Made by a program: the position numbers and the translations under genes. Under the pieces are notes generated by a model that worked only from the letters and a program-made list of their open reading frames with translations, had not been told where the DNA came from and searched no databases. A DNA stretch of 64,000 nt from Monocercomonoides exilis (taxonomy: Eukaryota > Preaxostyla > Oxymonadida > Polymastigidae), in contig LSRY02000029.1 in assembly GCA_001643675.2 (NCBI GenBank), positions 372,001 to 436,000 of the forward strand. The letters are read 5' to 3'. Within the stretch, counting starts at the first letter, position 1. Each line of letters opens with the position of its first letter. Positions 1 through 11,158 of this stretch are shown one piece after another.

Positions 1-8
1 AAGAAGAA

Positions 9-41
<33 letters not shown>

Positions 42-2742
42 GTGAATGATGAAAGAGAACGATGAAATGGTGAAATTTGAGTGAATGAGTTGGAAGTGTA
101 TTGAGCAGAAGGCATTGTTCGTGATGTGGTCAAGTGAAATTGTGAAGGTGACGTGTTTTGAGAAGAAATGAAGCTATTTGTTTGAAGTGGAGAAGTGAAC
201 TGTGGCATTATTGTTGCATTTGAAGAAGAAGAAGAAAGAAAAGAAGAAGAAGAAGAAGAAGAAGAATACACCAATGACTCAGGCGTTGCTTTTGTTGACA
301 AAAGAGCAATGAGTGAATGAGGATTGAGTGAATTTGAGTGAAAATGCGAATCTAAGCCACTTCTCTGGCTCATGTGCTGGTTGAGCAATCGTGTCAGCTG
401 GCAAAGAAGAGAAAACCCACTTCCGGCGCTTCGAAGAAGAGCAGCAATGTTTACAAGATATTTGGGAGAAGGTTGAATATTAGAAGAAAGTGATAATGAT
501 GAAGAGGAGAAAGAAGAAGATGATGATGTCTCAATCTGTTCACTTTGCTCTTCTTCAATGTCCATCCTTCCGCTTTCTTGTTCTGCATCCATCTGATTCT
601 GAAATGTCGAATTTTGCATTTTGTTTGTCGTATTTTGTGGAACAAGAACACTCCGAACAACAATCAAAGGATCGATTTCTGAGCGGAGGGTGGAAATGAC
701 AGGATGTGCGAGAGAGAAGAGAGAATGACGAATTTGTTGTGCTTTTTGTGTTTGCTGTGTTTGCTGTTTTTGCTGTGTTTGCTGAGAAGCTGATGTGAAT
801 GAACGAAGAGAAGGATTTGACAGTGTTTGTGAGGGAGAAAGAGAAGAAATGAGATTTGTGTTGTGAACAGGTGTTTGAGTGGGGAGTGTGTTTGTGCGAA
901 GGATTGCAGCGGATGAAGGAGAAAGAGACTGAGGTGGGATGTTCAATTGATTAGATAGAAGTGGATGAAATGATTGAAATGGCTGAAATGATGGATATGT
1001 TTGAAATGCCTGGCCTTGTGTCGATGATTGCAGCAAGAACGTATTCCACGCCAGTTCTGAGGCTGTCGATACTTCCGCTGATCGCACAGCTGCTTTTTGC
1101 TGCGTCTGAAGCAGTGTGTTCACAATCGAGTCGGCTGACAGAAAAGAAGAAGACAGCGGCAGGTTCAGCGCTACGTCCAGCGGATCTTTGTGGCTGATAT
1201 CTGTTTGCTCTTTCTGTGGAGTCTCGTTGGAAGACTTATCCTTCTTGTTGTTGTTGCTAATGTTGTATTGTGCCCCACTCATCGTGTCCACATTCGTCCA
1301 AAAGCGCCTCAAAGAAGCGACTTCGCCCAGACAGCGCTGAAGCATTGGCCCGATGGGGGATGAGAACAAATAGGCAGATGAAGAGAAAGAGGAAGTAAGA
1401 GAAGAGGGGAATGAAGAAACAGGTGGAATGGAAGAGGGTTGTGATGATGGTGGTGATGATGATGATAAAAAAGATGTTGAACGAACCAAAGAAGAAGAAG
1501 AGGACGATGTTTGTTGTGTGGAAGCTGATGAAGTGAAAGTTTGCCCAGCAGAAGATGTTGAAGAAGAAGACGAAGCAAATGCACTTTGAGGGAAGTAATT
1601 CAGCGAGCGCTGTGGGTAATTACGGAGCTGGCGTGAATGAAACAGCGATGTGGATGAAGTGAGTGGCTGATCAGAGGATGTGTCAAAGAATTGATAGATT
1701 GGAGGCGGAGGATGCTCCAGTGACTGTTGCTGCTGCTGTCTCTGTGATTGATTGTGAAGGTGAAAAAATGACTGGTCGTTGAATGAAAAGGAGGTTTCTT
1801 GTTTGGATGCCTCAGACGACGAATGTTGTTTGTACGGCTCCAATTTTGCTTCTTCTGCATTCAAGCAATTCTGTGCAGCCAATCTATCTTCATCGAGCTT
1901 TCGAGACAGCTCTGTCAAATTCTTCGCTCTTTCCATCCATTTTTTCTGAAGTGCTTGCATCTTGGCTAAATGATTCATAGTGATTTTTCTTTGAGAAATG
2001 CAATAACGACACAACGCAGAGTGAGTTGTTGGATTTCCTTTTGTTTGTGACAACAAGACAGAAGCCGAAGTCACTTTGGTCGAAGAAGTTGCAGGAAAAG
2101 TTTGTTGAGTCAAAGGATGACTAACAGATGTTGTTTGGATTCCAAGTGTTGGAAAAGACGTTGAGGTTGTAAGATTTAAAAAAGGAGTTGATGATGCCTT
2201 ATCTGGATACTTGCGTCTGAGTGTTGTTTCAAGTGCGCATACACTTAAATAGTAAATTAAATTAATAAATCTTTCTCCATGGCATGTTTTAAATTGAGAC
2301 TTCATAAATGTGTTCGGTGGAAGGAAACCTATGTTTAAATATTGAAAATTGAATTTATAAAACTTTATATAATATTAAAATTTTCTCCTAATATATACCT
2401 TGTTGTTGTAGAGCGAACAAAGCATCTTCTGCAACTTTTACAAACGCATTTGCTTGTGATTGTTCTCGAATTGGCCAAATTGATTTCATTACCTATAAAG
2501 GATAAATTTAAAAAATATAATTTTAGCTCATTAATAAATAAAAATTCACGAAAGCAAACAGGTTTAATAGCATCATTTCCAAAGATGCAACACAAAAAAA
2601 AATGTACAACATGCTGCATCCCATTTATGTTCATTTTTTCGAACATGTGAGGATTAAATGATATTCCTGTTTGCTTTTCCACTTCAATTTTATCAAATCC
2701 GAGTAATACCAAATTTGTGTACCATAAGGTCAATTTATCCAT
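1..2742 (-). CDS. HAUS6: HAUS6-like augmin subunit, partial (C-terminus off the left edge)
   Basis: Augmin binds spindle and axonal microtubules and recruits gamma-tubulin for branching nucleation; HAUS6 carries the microtubule-binding part. Exons (minus strand): 2742-2560, 2492-2399, 2328 to the window edge. The start ATG is at 2742. The N-terminal domain (about residues 1-145) shows the HAUS6 pattern: LWYTNLVLLGFD, then FNPHMFEKMN and HVVHFF, then WPIREQ, then ERFINLIYYLS. The last exon stays open for about 776 codons with no stop down to base 1. It is rich in Ser, Gln and Thr, with a short charged helix near its start (KMQALQKKWMERAKN) and a poly-Ser tract at the edge. The first intron (2493-2559, donor GTTTGC) was chosen to keep frame; the more canonical-looking GTGAAT donor at 2549 breaks it. 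The family call rests on the N-terminal domain; the long tail is unrecognisable. Confidence 0.72.
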
Positions 2743-2808
2743 GTGAAAAAGCAACAATTTTTTATCCTCGGATCAGTAGATGCCCAAAAGTTACTTGAAT
2801 TTTTTGCC
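2743..2808. promoter_or_regulatory. 66-bp bidirectional start region between HAUS6 and TBL1
   Basis: Only 66 bases separate the start ATG of the minus-strand HAUS6-like gene (2742) from the start ATG of the plus-strand TBL1-like gene (2809). Any promoters and 5' UTRs must lie here or overlap the opposite gene. I see no TATA-like box. An upstream ATG at 2780 opens a 10-codon frame that closes at TGA overlapping the TBL1 start. Confidence 0.5.
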
Positions 2809-5749
2809 ATGACCGAACTTCTTGCAGATGAGCTTAATTATTTGATTTATCGGTATCTAGTTGAAAATGGCATGCAAAGACTATTTTTATCAATATGTTA
2901 GATAATGAATATATGAATTTAATGTTCTTTACAGGCTATGCTCACTCAGCTTTTGCTTTTGCAAACGAATCCCTTGTCCTATCTGTTAATTTTGGTGAAA
3001 TTGATGCAGATTCAGGTCGATTGATTGAATTAATTCAAAAAGGCCTTCACTTTACAGAAATTGAAACTCATATTAAAAAGGTGTGCTGTCATTTTTTATA
3101 TTTTTAGTAAAAAATGTTGATTTTGAATACCACTTTTTGACAATTTTTATTTAAATTTCTTTTTAATAACTACTCTATTTTTTTGAAAGGATGGTACGGA
3201 AATAATATGCCCAGAGCCTTTTTCATTACTGAAGAAACATAGATGCAAAGTTGCTGGAACGAGACCATTTAAAAGCGATCCTTTAATGCCGTCGGTTATT
3301 TCAGCTGTAGAAATAGTTAAAAAGGGACCTGCTGTTGGAGAAGATAGGATTTGTCGACGAACAAGACAACAAGATCAGAATAACGATTCATCATCATGCA
3401 CATCAATAACACCAATATTGGCAAAATCAGGATCATCTGCAAGCTCATCAGACATTAAAAAACCATTACCGTTAACTATGGTTACTTTAGAAGGGATCAA
3501 AATTATTCCTGAAAGGCAATTAAAGTTGATTGGAACATCTGGTGAGACAACCGGCTGTGGGTGGAGCAAAATCCACAAGGGCTATGCAGCTACCTGTGAT
3601 TCGAATGGAGACTGCCGCATTTGGAACTTGAGTGCGTGCTTCTCAACAGCACCAGGAAGAGTAGGAAAGCTGCCTAATGTAACAGATAACATACTGGATG
3701 TCAGAGAAAAGCGTTCATCAGCCAGCTCGTCTCAAAGCACAAGTGTCATTATGAAGGCACCACAAGATTCAGGCATCACCACAACCCTGCTGAAAGTCAA
3801 AAGCAATGGAGCGTCTCAGATGAACGGGCTGGCAACAGTCGATTGGTCGAGCGACGGAGAAAAGCTGGCAATGGGCGGGTTTGACGGCAAAGCAACCATC
3901 TTTGGGTTAAATGGTATGTGTTGTCTATTCGTCATTTTATCTTTTGGAAAATGATTTTTTTTTTTTTTTAATAATGAATTTTATGGTTGTTATAATTTTA
4001 TCTTATCTTTTTTGTTATTTTTAATTTTTATTTAATTTTATGTTTTCTTTTTTTATAAATATAACATCCACCATTTCCATCATACTCTAATTCATCCACA
4101 GGAAACGAGATTGCACACACTTGTCCGATGTCTGAGCCAGTGATGTCGTTGAAGTTCAACAAGGCCAGCAATCTCCTTATGTCTGGCTCAACAGACTCAT
4201 TCTGCGCCATCTGGGCATTTGGCAACACCACATCAACATCTTCTTCCTCTTCCTCTTCCTCTTCCTCTTCTCCTCTTGTTGAACCTTCTTCTCTCTCATC
4301 TTTGACATCCTTGACATCTTCTTCTTCTTCTTCTTCTTCTTCTTCTTCTGCCTCCTCTTCCTCTTTCTCCTCCTCCTCTTCTTCTTCCACACCCCTATCA
4401 CACACACCAGGCCTCTCCGATTTTACCGGCAAGCTGCACCCCTCCTTCATTTCATCCCCCGTCGCTGTCGAGATGGCCTCCCGCTCCGACAACGCTGTGC
4501 TCCTCCACGTCATCGACTCGCAGCGCTCTGCTCTGATGGACTTCGACTGGCGCGACGACTACTCCTTCTCCACGTCCTCTGCAAGAGGCACGGCTGACCT
4601 CTTCCACATCGGCTGCCCTTCCCCCGTTGCCTTGTTCACAGGACACACAGGAGAAGTCAACAGCGTCAAGTGGAATGCCTCGGGAGAGTACCTGGCCACT
4701 GGGTCAGACGACGCTACTGTCTGCATTTGGCACCCGGACATCCCCAGATTCACGGGGATTGCGCCGTGTGAGGGAACTGGTGGTATTTCTGGTGTTTCTG
4801 GTGTTGATGTTGTGAGTGGTGTTGGAGCTGGAGCTGATGTGAAGTCAGAATTAGACAGACTGACACTCTCAGCTTCGACTTTATCTTCTTCTTCTTCTTC
4901 TTCTTCAATGCCATCATCATCAACATTAACATCTTCTTCCTCTTCTTCCTCCTCCAAGACAAAGAAGTACGCTATTCCCTTGCAGACGCTCCGCCATTCT
5001 AAGCCTGTGTATGTTGTGCGATGGACGCCCACTGGGAAAGGCACAGCCAATCCGAACATGCCTCTGAGGCTGGTCACGTCGTGCTTCGACTGCTCGGTCT
5101 CTCTGTGGGACTGCAGCACTGCCACAAAACTGTACTCGTTCGAAGGGCATCAGTATGTGTAGTTGTTGAGGGGAGGAAGTGGAGGTGGTGGTTGATGGTT
5201 GATGGTTGATGGATTGGGGTTTTATTATTATGATTATTTTTATTATTAAGCTTATTGATTTTAGTTTTATTTTGGTTATTCCGTTTGTGCCTGTGTATTT
5301 TTATTTTATATTTTTATTTATTTTTTTGTGAATAAATTTATTTGCTAATTTAAAAATTTTTTTCTTTTCGAATTGCTTAGCGAGCCTGTTCATACTCTTG
5401 CGTTCAGCCACGATGGCAAAATATTGGCAACTGCCTCGATGGACAATGTTGTTCAGCTGTGGTCCGTTAATGTTTGTCATATTATTTATCCTTCTTCTTC
5501 TCCTTTTTAAACTGTAATTTTTTTTTTTTGAATATTTCTGTGAAAAAATTGCTGCAAAATATGTTCAATACTTTCTACAAAATAAAAATGTGGTAATGAT
5601 ATTTATTTGCATTCTTCTAGGATGGGAAGCACATAGCAGTAATTTCTGATGTTGGAGAAGTAAATGACCTTTCATGGAGTCCGGATGACTATTGGCTCAT
5701 GGTTGTATCTTCATCATCGCTTCTGCTTGTTGATATGAGAATGATGTAA
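2809..5749 (+). CDS. TBL1: TBL1/TBL1XR1-like LisH and WD40 repeat protein
   Basis: TBL1 proteins are WD40 scaffolds of SMRT/NCoR-HDAC3 corepressor complexes (yeast Sif2). Exons: 2809-2869, 2935-3080, 3190-3913, 4102-5152, 5381-5471, 5621-5749, giving 733 codons plus TAA. The N-terminus has a LisH motif (DELNYLIYRYL then YAHSAF, about residues 7-27) and the following IELIQKGL helix typical of TBL1. WD40 repeats start near residue 185 and are clear from exon 4, for example GHTGEVNSVKWN, GSDDATVCIW, RHSKPVYVVRW and EPVHTLAFSHDG. A Ser/Thr-rich insert (about 4227-4400) and a second one (4875-4960) interrupt the propeller. Intron 1 is a GC-AG intron (donor GCATGC). Composition turns GC-rich from about 3540 to 5150. 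The end could differ: splicing from 5745 to the good acceptor at 5891 would replace the last residues with a short alternative tail. Confidence 0.85.
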
Positions 5750-5942
5750 TTTATCACTTCACTTTTTTGTCTTTATGCTATAATATTTAACATTTTCTGA
5801 TTTTATTTTTATCAAACATTTTTACCGAAACAAAAAGTTAAAATTACATTTTTATGAGATTAATTAGGTTATTTCATTTTTGCTTTTCTAGGTTGTGGTT
5901 ATTCTGATCAAGATAATTTTTGATTAAATTTCTAAATACACA

Positions 5943-6710
5943 ATGACAGACATTAAACCGCTTGCATTAAGAGCTTTGCATGTTATGGATTTGACAACAT
6001 TGAACGATAATGACACTGATGAAAAAGTGATTTCATTATGCAAACAAGCAAAAAGTCCATATGGAAATACTGCTGCAGTTTGTGTGTATCCTCGTTTTGT
6101 TCCCATCGCAAAGAAAACCCTTCGCGAGCAAGGAACTCCAGAAATTAAAGTTGCAACTGTTACTAACTTCCCTCACGGAAATCCAGACGTTGAAATTGCT
6201 CTCGCCGAAACTCGTGCCTCAATTGCTTATGGAGCTGACGAAGTCGATGTCGTATTCCCCTATAAATCTTTAATTGCTGGAGATGAAAAAGTTGGTTTTG
6301 AACTTGTCAAAGCATGCAAAGAAGCTTGCGAAGCCGCAAAGATTCATTTGAAAGTGATCATTGAGTCTGGAGAACTGAAAGATCCTGCATTGATAAGAAA
6401 AGCTTCTGAAATTTCTATTGACGCAGGAGCAGACTTTATTAAAACGTCTACTGGAAAAGTTGCTGTTAATGCAACTCTTGAAAGTGCAGAAATTATGATG
6501 AAAACAATTTCCGATAAAGGCGTAAAAGATCGCGTTGGATTCAAAGCCGCAGGTGGTGTTCGAACAGCAGAAGATGCTGCGAAATATCTTGAACTTGCCG
6601 ATAAGATTATGGGAGAAGGATGGGCAACATCAGCAAAATTCCGTTTTGGAGCTTCTGGCCTTCTCGGGAGTCTTCTTAAAGCGCTTGGTGAAGGAGAGAA
6701 GAAAGAGTAA
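5943..6710 (+). CDS. deoC: deoxyribose-phosphate aldolase, bacterial type, intronless
   Basis: The enzyme cleaves 2-deoxyribose 5-phosphate to acetaldehyde and glyceraldehyde 3-phosphate, feeding deoxynucleoside breakdown into glycolysis. The 255-residue frame has no intron. It aligns almost without gaps to the enterobacterial enzyme (259 aa) as I remember it, including DLTTLND near the N-terminus, [19 protein letters not shown], the Schiff-base lysine in FIKTSTGK (about residue 167) and the second active-site lysine in [11 protein letters not shown] (about 201). The start ATG (MTDIKP) corresponds to the bacterial start. An AATAAA-like signal lies about 25 bases after the stop. Flanking genes are clearly eukaryotic, so bacterial contamination is unlikely and ancient transfer is the natural reading. 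Confidence 0.95.
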   Translation: MTDIKPLALRALHVMDLTTLNDNDTDEKVISLCKQAKSPYGNTAAVCVYPRFVPIAKKTLREQGTPEIKVATVTNFPHGNPDVEIALAETRASIAYGADEVDVVFPYKSLIAGDEKVGFELVKACKEACEAAKIHLKVIIESGELKDPALIRKASEISIDAGADFIKTSTGKVAVNATLESAEIMMKTISDKGVKDRVGFKAAGGVRTAEDAAKYLELADKIMGEGWATSAKFRFGASGLLGSLLKALGEGEKKE

Positions 6711-6921
6711 ATCGTGTATGACGATTACATGAGCGAATAAAAGGAATCAAAACTGTTGATATGTTGCTTGTGAAGTTTTATTTAACTGAAAACAATATTC
6801 AAAAAAATTCATGAGATATTTGAAGTGGGTGTGTTGAGTTGAAAATTTATTTTTACATGTTTCGTTTCAACGTTATGGGAAATTGAATCCTAATGTTACG
6901 AATTGTTAACGTGATTTGCGT

Positions 6922-8693
6922 TCATTTCTCTTTATTGGCTTTTATGCATTCACTTTGGTGTTCAACATGAATTGAGCTCGAAACGTTTTTTTGTTGTTTT
7001 TTCTTAGAATCCAGCTTTTGCTTTAAAACTGAAATGAATCTTGCAATTGGTGCAAATACGATTGGAATAAGCAACGGGGCATAGAGCGCAAACAAGTGAT
7101 CGGAAGGAGCAGGCGTTCTGGGTGAGGCAGATTCGTCGTTTGTCAATCGCTCAAAGATAAGTGCAGATTGAGTAAATGCTTCAAGAGCATCAAATATCCG
7201 ATTGTTGGTTGGTTGATCTTCTGAGAAAGAAGCAAGAGCAATTCCCTTGTTTAGATAGGATATGCCCAAAGGCAATAGTCGTTTTCGAAGAGCTAAATAA
7301 TCGGCCCGATCTTGAAAAAAGGGTTCCTGCGATTTAACAATTGACAAAGCATTTACGCAAAATTCATGCAAATACCTAATTCTCGAAAGAAGAAGAAGGT
7401 CGCTTTCCCAATCAGCCAAAGGTGCATCCTAATTTTGAAAATGGTGGAGAGATGAATGTCCCCAATCGATCATGAGAAAATTCAAAAATAAAGACTATTA
7501 AAAAGTATTAAAAGTTCATACGGTTACTGACAATCCCAATTGAGCACGAATTATCTTGTTAAAATTTCTTGAAATTGTTTGGTTGTCTTCTTTTGTAAGC
7601 AAAGAATTGTTGAAAGGCGTATGGAGGCTGTGAGAATTTATATTAAGTTTAAGAACACTTCCCCACTGATTTACATTAAATGCCTCGACGTTATTTAAAT
7701 AATTGTGATCGTTCGTTAAATTGTTCTTGCTGTGCATTTTTGTGTCAAAGTAAATTAGTATATGTCGAAGAACTACTCCAACAAATCCATCGGATATTTC
7801 TTTTTCGTTCACAACAGAAGGAAGATTTTTTTCGTTAACAGTGGAACGCCCCCGTTGCATTTTGAACAAAATATCGTTCTGCATCATAAATTGATGATCA
7901 ACAGTGACATCTAAATTAGTTAATTGAGAAAGAATTGGAAACGATTCAACTAAAACTGCAACAAAATTTAAAAAAATTCCATGAAACAGTTTAACAAACA
8001 TTTTTTGAACTCTTCATTGCTGCGACTCTGTCCTTCAAAAGGTAAGGTATCATGCACTAAATGAAGAGCAAAGTGTTGTTGTTGCAACCCAATGTCATTT
8101 TTTCCAATTCTTGGAACAATAATTTTTCCCGAAAGATCATTCAATATTAAAGATGGAACATCCTTGACATCAACATTCTGTGGGATATGAACAAAGAAAA
8201 TTCTATTTGGATTTGAATTTGTATTGTGTAAGCTTCCGTTATTATAACTTTTTTTGCATTTTTTTGAATCATTTACAATAATAATTGAATATGAACCAAT
8301 AGACTCATTCAGAAATTCACTATTCGCAAAATTTTGTTTCATAATCTCTTCATCTTCACAAACTTGAATCTGTTTTGAATTTATAGGAAGCTGAAAACTT
8401 TTAAAATGTGGAACGCAGGAGGATAAGCTTGAAGCTTCCAAAGACGTACTCGCGAGGTCACGTAGATAAGAAGCATTTATATGGTCTTCATCAGAAAAGA
8501 TATTTAGCGATTGAGGGAAAGCACAGGATAATGTTGAAACATGACATTTTTTGTCTAATTGAAAGCTGAACATATAATAATCCCTTGACAAATGTTTCAC
8601 GCACCATATAACAAATACTATAGAATATTGCAAAAGCAAAATAATAAGTGCCGCCTCATTGCGCGATATTTGAAAAGAAAACCATTTTTTCAT
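6922..8693 (-). CDS. PIGS: GPI transamidase subunit PIG-S-like
   Basis: PIG-S is a subunit of the ER GPI-transamidase complex that attaches GPI anchors to protein C-termini. Exons (minus): 8693-8000, 7955-7522, 7428-6922, giving 544 residues against about 555 in human. One membrane segment follows the start (AALIILLLQYSIVFVIW) and a second lies near the C-terminus (YAPLLIPIVFAPIARFI, about residue 490), as in the family, with a large lumenal part between. The C-terminal third follows the family pattern: WESDLLLLSRIRYL, then an Ala/Leu-rich helical region, then the closing membrane helix and a lysine-rich tail. The first intron is only 44 nt. The middle (RIGKNDIG to HLVHDTLPFEG) is diverged. 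It sits tail-to-tail with deoC and 200 bases downstream of IFT20 on the same strand. Confidence 0.75.
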
Positions 8694-8895
8694 GGATCAT
8701 TAATAAAAGTAAGGGAAATTCAACAATAAATAAGTTTATGAATATCGTTTTGCTTCCAAGACGCACAGATGCGTATGAAAAAGAAATGGAATTTTTACTA
8801 AAAACATTACAAATTTCGTGAAATGGCTGATAAGACGAAGAAAAATCATGATGTGGAATGGAACTTACACATTGTGAAGTGTGATTCAAAAACGA

Positions 8896-9402
8896 TCATT
8901 GACCTGTTGGCAACGGTTCCATAGCCGCTAATGCTTGAATCATCTGCTGTTGTTCAGCCTCCAATTTGATTAGTGAATCTAATTCAGCTTTAAGACGTTG
9001 TAATTCAGTGTTTCTATCCATAAGCAAAGCTTCTAATTCAAATTTTCTCCTTGTGCGATATTCTGATTCGCTAGCAAGAATATTTCTGAAACCCATTGCC
9101 TGAGTTAAAAAATTGTTTATTAATAAAAAAACTTTTCGAAAAGGATCCACACTTTTGTCTTTTCTTGTTCCGTCTGTTGTGCCATCTTGTCAACGTATTC
9201 AACATAGCCGAAAACTGTTTCTGCAAACTTATCAATTTCTGTATTTAAAAGATGGAAATAACATATTGAAACAATTAGAAAAATTCGAACTGGTTGAAAA
9301 AGTTTGCGTCTGATTAACTAAATTTTTTGATTGATCGGCTTTCTTTGCTGGCATAACGTGCAATTGCCCCAATTCATCCACATCAAAAAGATCATTTTCC
9401 AT
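8896..9402 (-). CDS. IFT20: intraflagellar transport protein IFT20-like
   Basis: IFT20 is a small coiled-coil subunit of IFT complex B that moves between Golgi and flagellum and partners IFT54. Exons (minus): 9402-9291, 9238-9153, 9099-8896, giving 133 residues, nearly the human length of 132. The acidic start (MENDLFDVDELGQL) resembles the FDELNKL start of human IFT20. The middle reads FGYVEYVDKMAQQTEQEK, and the third exon matches the family from AMGFRNIL to the heptad-rich end (ELQRLKAELDSL, then LEAEQQQMIQAL). Intron 1 uses a weak donor (GTTCGA), chosen because it is the one that keeps frame. Its presence implies a flagellated organism. Confidence 0.85.
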
Positions 9403-10025
9403 TTTGTTTGCAAAAAACTTAAATTATGGTTAAAAGAAGTTTTAAAATTAAAAAATCTTCGAAATGTTTTTTGAAATATCGATTATTAATTTTCTTTTGA
9501 TAAAAAGATCAAATTTACCTTTTCAGCTTCAAAAAAAAAAAAACAAAGAAAGAAAAACACTGACGTACACAAAATACACTAGCGCACTTTATAATAAAAA
9601 TTACTGTATGTCACTTTGATTTACGTTTTGTTTTTTGATATATTCAATAAATTATCTATCTTTTTATAATGCTATTTTGAAGTGGACAATCCATCGAAAA
9701 TTCACTTTATCAGTATTATTGAACTTCTTGTTCCACAAAAAGAAAAAATAATTATTTTATATAACTTAAATCATGATATAATGTTAATTAGCACACACTT
9801 CACATGCTTTTGCAAAATGAAAATTTTTATCCTTTTTTAAATGTGACTTTTCGCCAAAGTTATAAAAAAAAGTTTTCTTTCAAAGTGGTAACAAGACATT
9901 TTCGGTTTCAAAAAATATTCTGATGTGAGTGATTACACATAATAATGATTGACAAATTAGTGATATCGTATTTATAAAGATCTCTTTTAAGGAAATGTGT
10001 TTATCTCAAGTTTTTTTCGATGTTC
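9403..10025. other. AT-rich gap upstream of IFT20
   Basis: No coding signal, RNA gene or repeat that I can support. The stretch is strongly AT-rich, with a short A-run near 9531-9542. Confidence 0.5.
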
Positions 10026-10382
10026 AGTTTGTGCATAAAAATACCGGACAAGATCGATTTCACAATAACTGTAATAGGAATAATTCTGGCAATTTTCCTC
10101 AAAATATATCTCACCAATACAAACTCATTTGAAAAACAAGACTTCACTTCAGCTTTATTTGTGCTCGGAAAAAATTATTTCCAAAATAACAGAGAAATAG
10201 GATTTTGTGTTTCTCCGAGACCAAAAAAAATAGTTTTTTTCGAGCACAATCGAGGAAGTCATTAAAGTCTCGTTTCTCAAATGAGTTTGTATTGATGAGA
10301 TATATTTTATGGAAAATCGTCAGAATTATTTCTATTGCAGTTATTGTGAAATCGATCTTGTCAGGTATTTTTTGCACAAACT
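10026..10382. repeat. long imperfect inverted repeat (hairpin or foldback element)
   Basis: The left arm (from 10026) and the reverse complement of the right arm (ending 10382) match closely for about 118 bases. They begin AGTTTGTGC and run through ACAAGATCGATTTCACAATA and CAATACAAACTCATTTGA with scattered mismatches. After a short unlike piece they pair again (TTGTGCTCG followed by an A-run). Arms are roughly 150 nt and the loop about 45 nt. The element is internal to a gene-free gap. It could be a MITE-like foldback insertion, a simple inverted duplication, or the source of a hairpin RNA. I did not find convincing target-site duplications by eye. Confidence 0.8.
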
Positions 10383-11116
10383 TTATTTTGTGTTTCAGAA
10401 AAGAAATTCATAATATCATCAGATCACTGTTCTCACATGTGAGATTTCACTGGTATTAAAAATAATGCTCGAAAATGTAATATATTCCATTTCAGTTAAT
10501 TTTCTTGATTGAGAACAGAAATTTGGGCGAGATATAACCTGGTTGACAGAAGAGTTAAGAAAAATGGCAAATGCTAAATGTTGAGTTTTCTTTTTCTAAT
10601 AACCTTAAAATTCTTTTTATTCGGCGAAGTTTCTTCTGTCATAATCTATTTCAATGGAGATAAAAATAAAAAAAATTGGGTACGATCATTGAAAATATTT
10701 GCATTTTTTCATATCTCTTCATATGTCTTCCAAACATTGATGAACTCTGTTGTTGACTTATTTAATTTTGTTGTTAATATGGGTGATTACTTATGAAATT
10801 ATATCTTTTTTCGTGGTATTTATAAAAAAAGTCGTCCAATGTTTTTTGAAAAATATTTTTTCAAACAAATGAGAAAATTATAATTATTGTTCCATAAGCT
10901 AATGCCTGAGACAAATGCAAGAGAAAAAATATCAACGAAATTGCTTTTTTCCTTTTCAGCGCACATTCTTAATGTTCGAAACAAATTTTTAAGTCGAAAT
11001 ATCAAATTGAAATTATATGATTTTAAAAATTATCACCCATATACATGATTTTCACCATGACAAAAATTGCAAAATTTGTGGTGGTTGTTGATTAGCAACA
11101 GACAGAAACAATTTTT

Positions 11117-11158
<42 letters not shown>

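Noticed and set aside
4028-5150. Minus-strand Glu-rich frames opposite TBL1 exon 4
   Set aside because: Antisense shadows of the poly-Ser and WD40 coding sequence on the plus strand.
5943-6710. deoC as bacterial contamination or misassembly
   Set aside because: Flanked within 200 bases on each side by eukaryotic spliced genes in one continuous sequence with similar base composition; transfer fits better, though read support should confirm.
8656-8889. Minus-strand 77-codon frame between IFT20 and PIG-S
   Set aside because: Overlaps the PIG-S start in another frame, with no conserved features.
10020-10459. Similar small proteins encoded on both arms of the hairpin
   Set aside because: The similarity follows from the inverted repeat itself; no sign of selection on either reading frame was seen.
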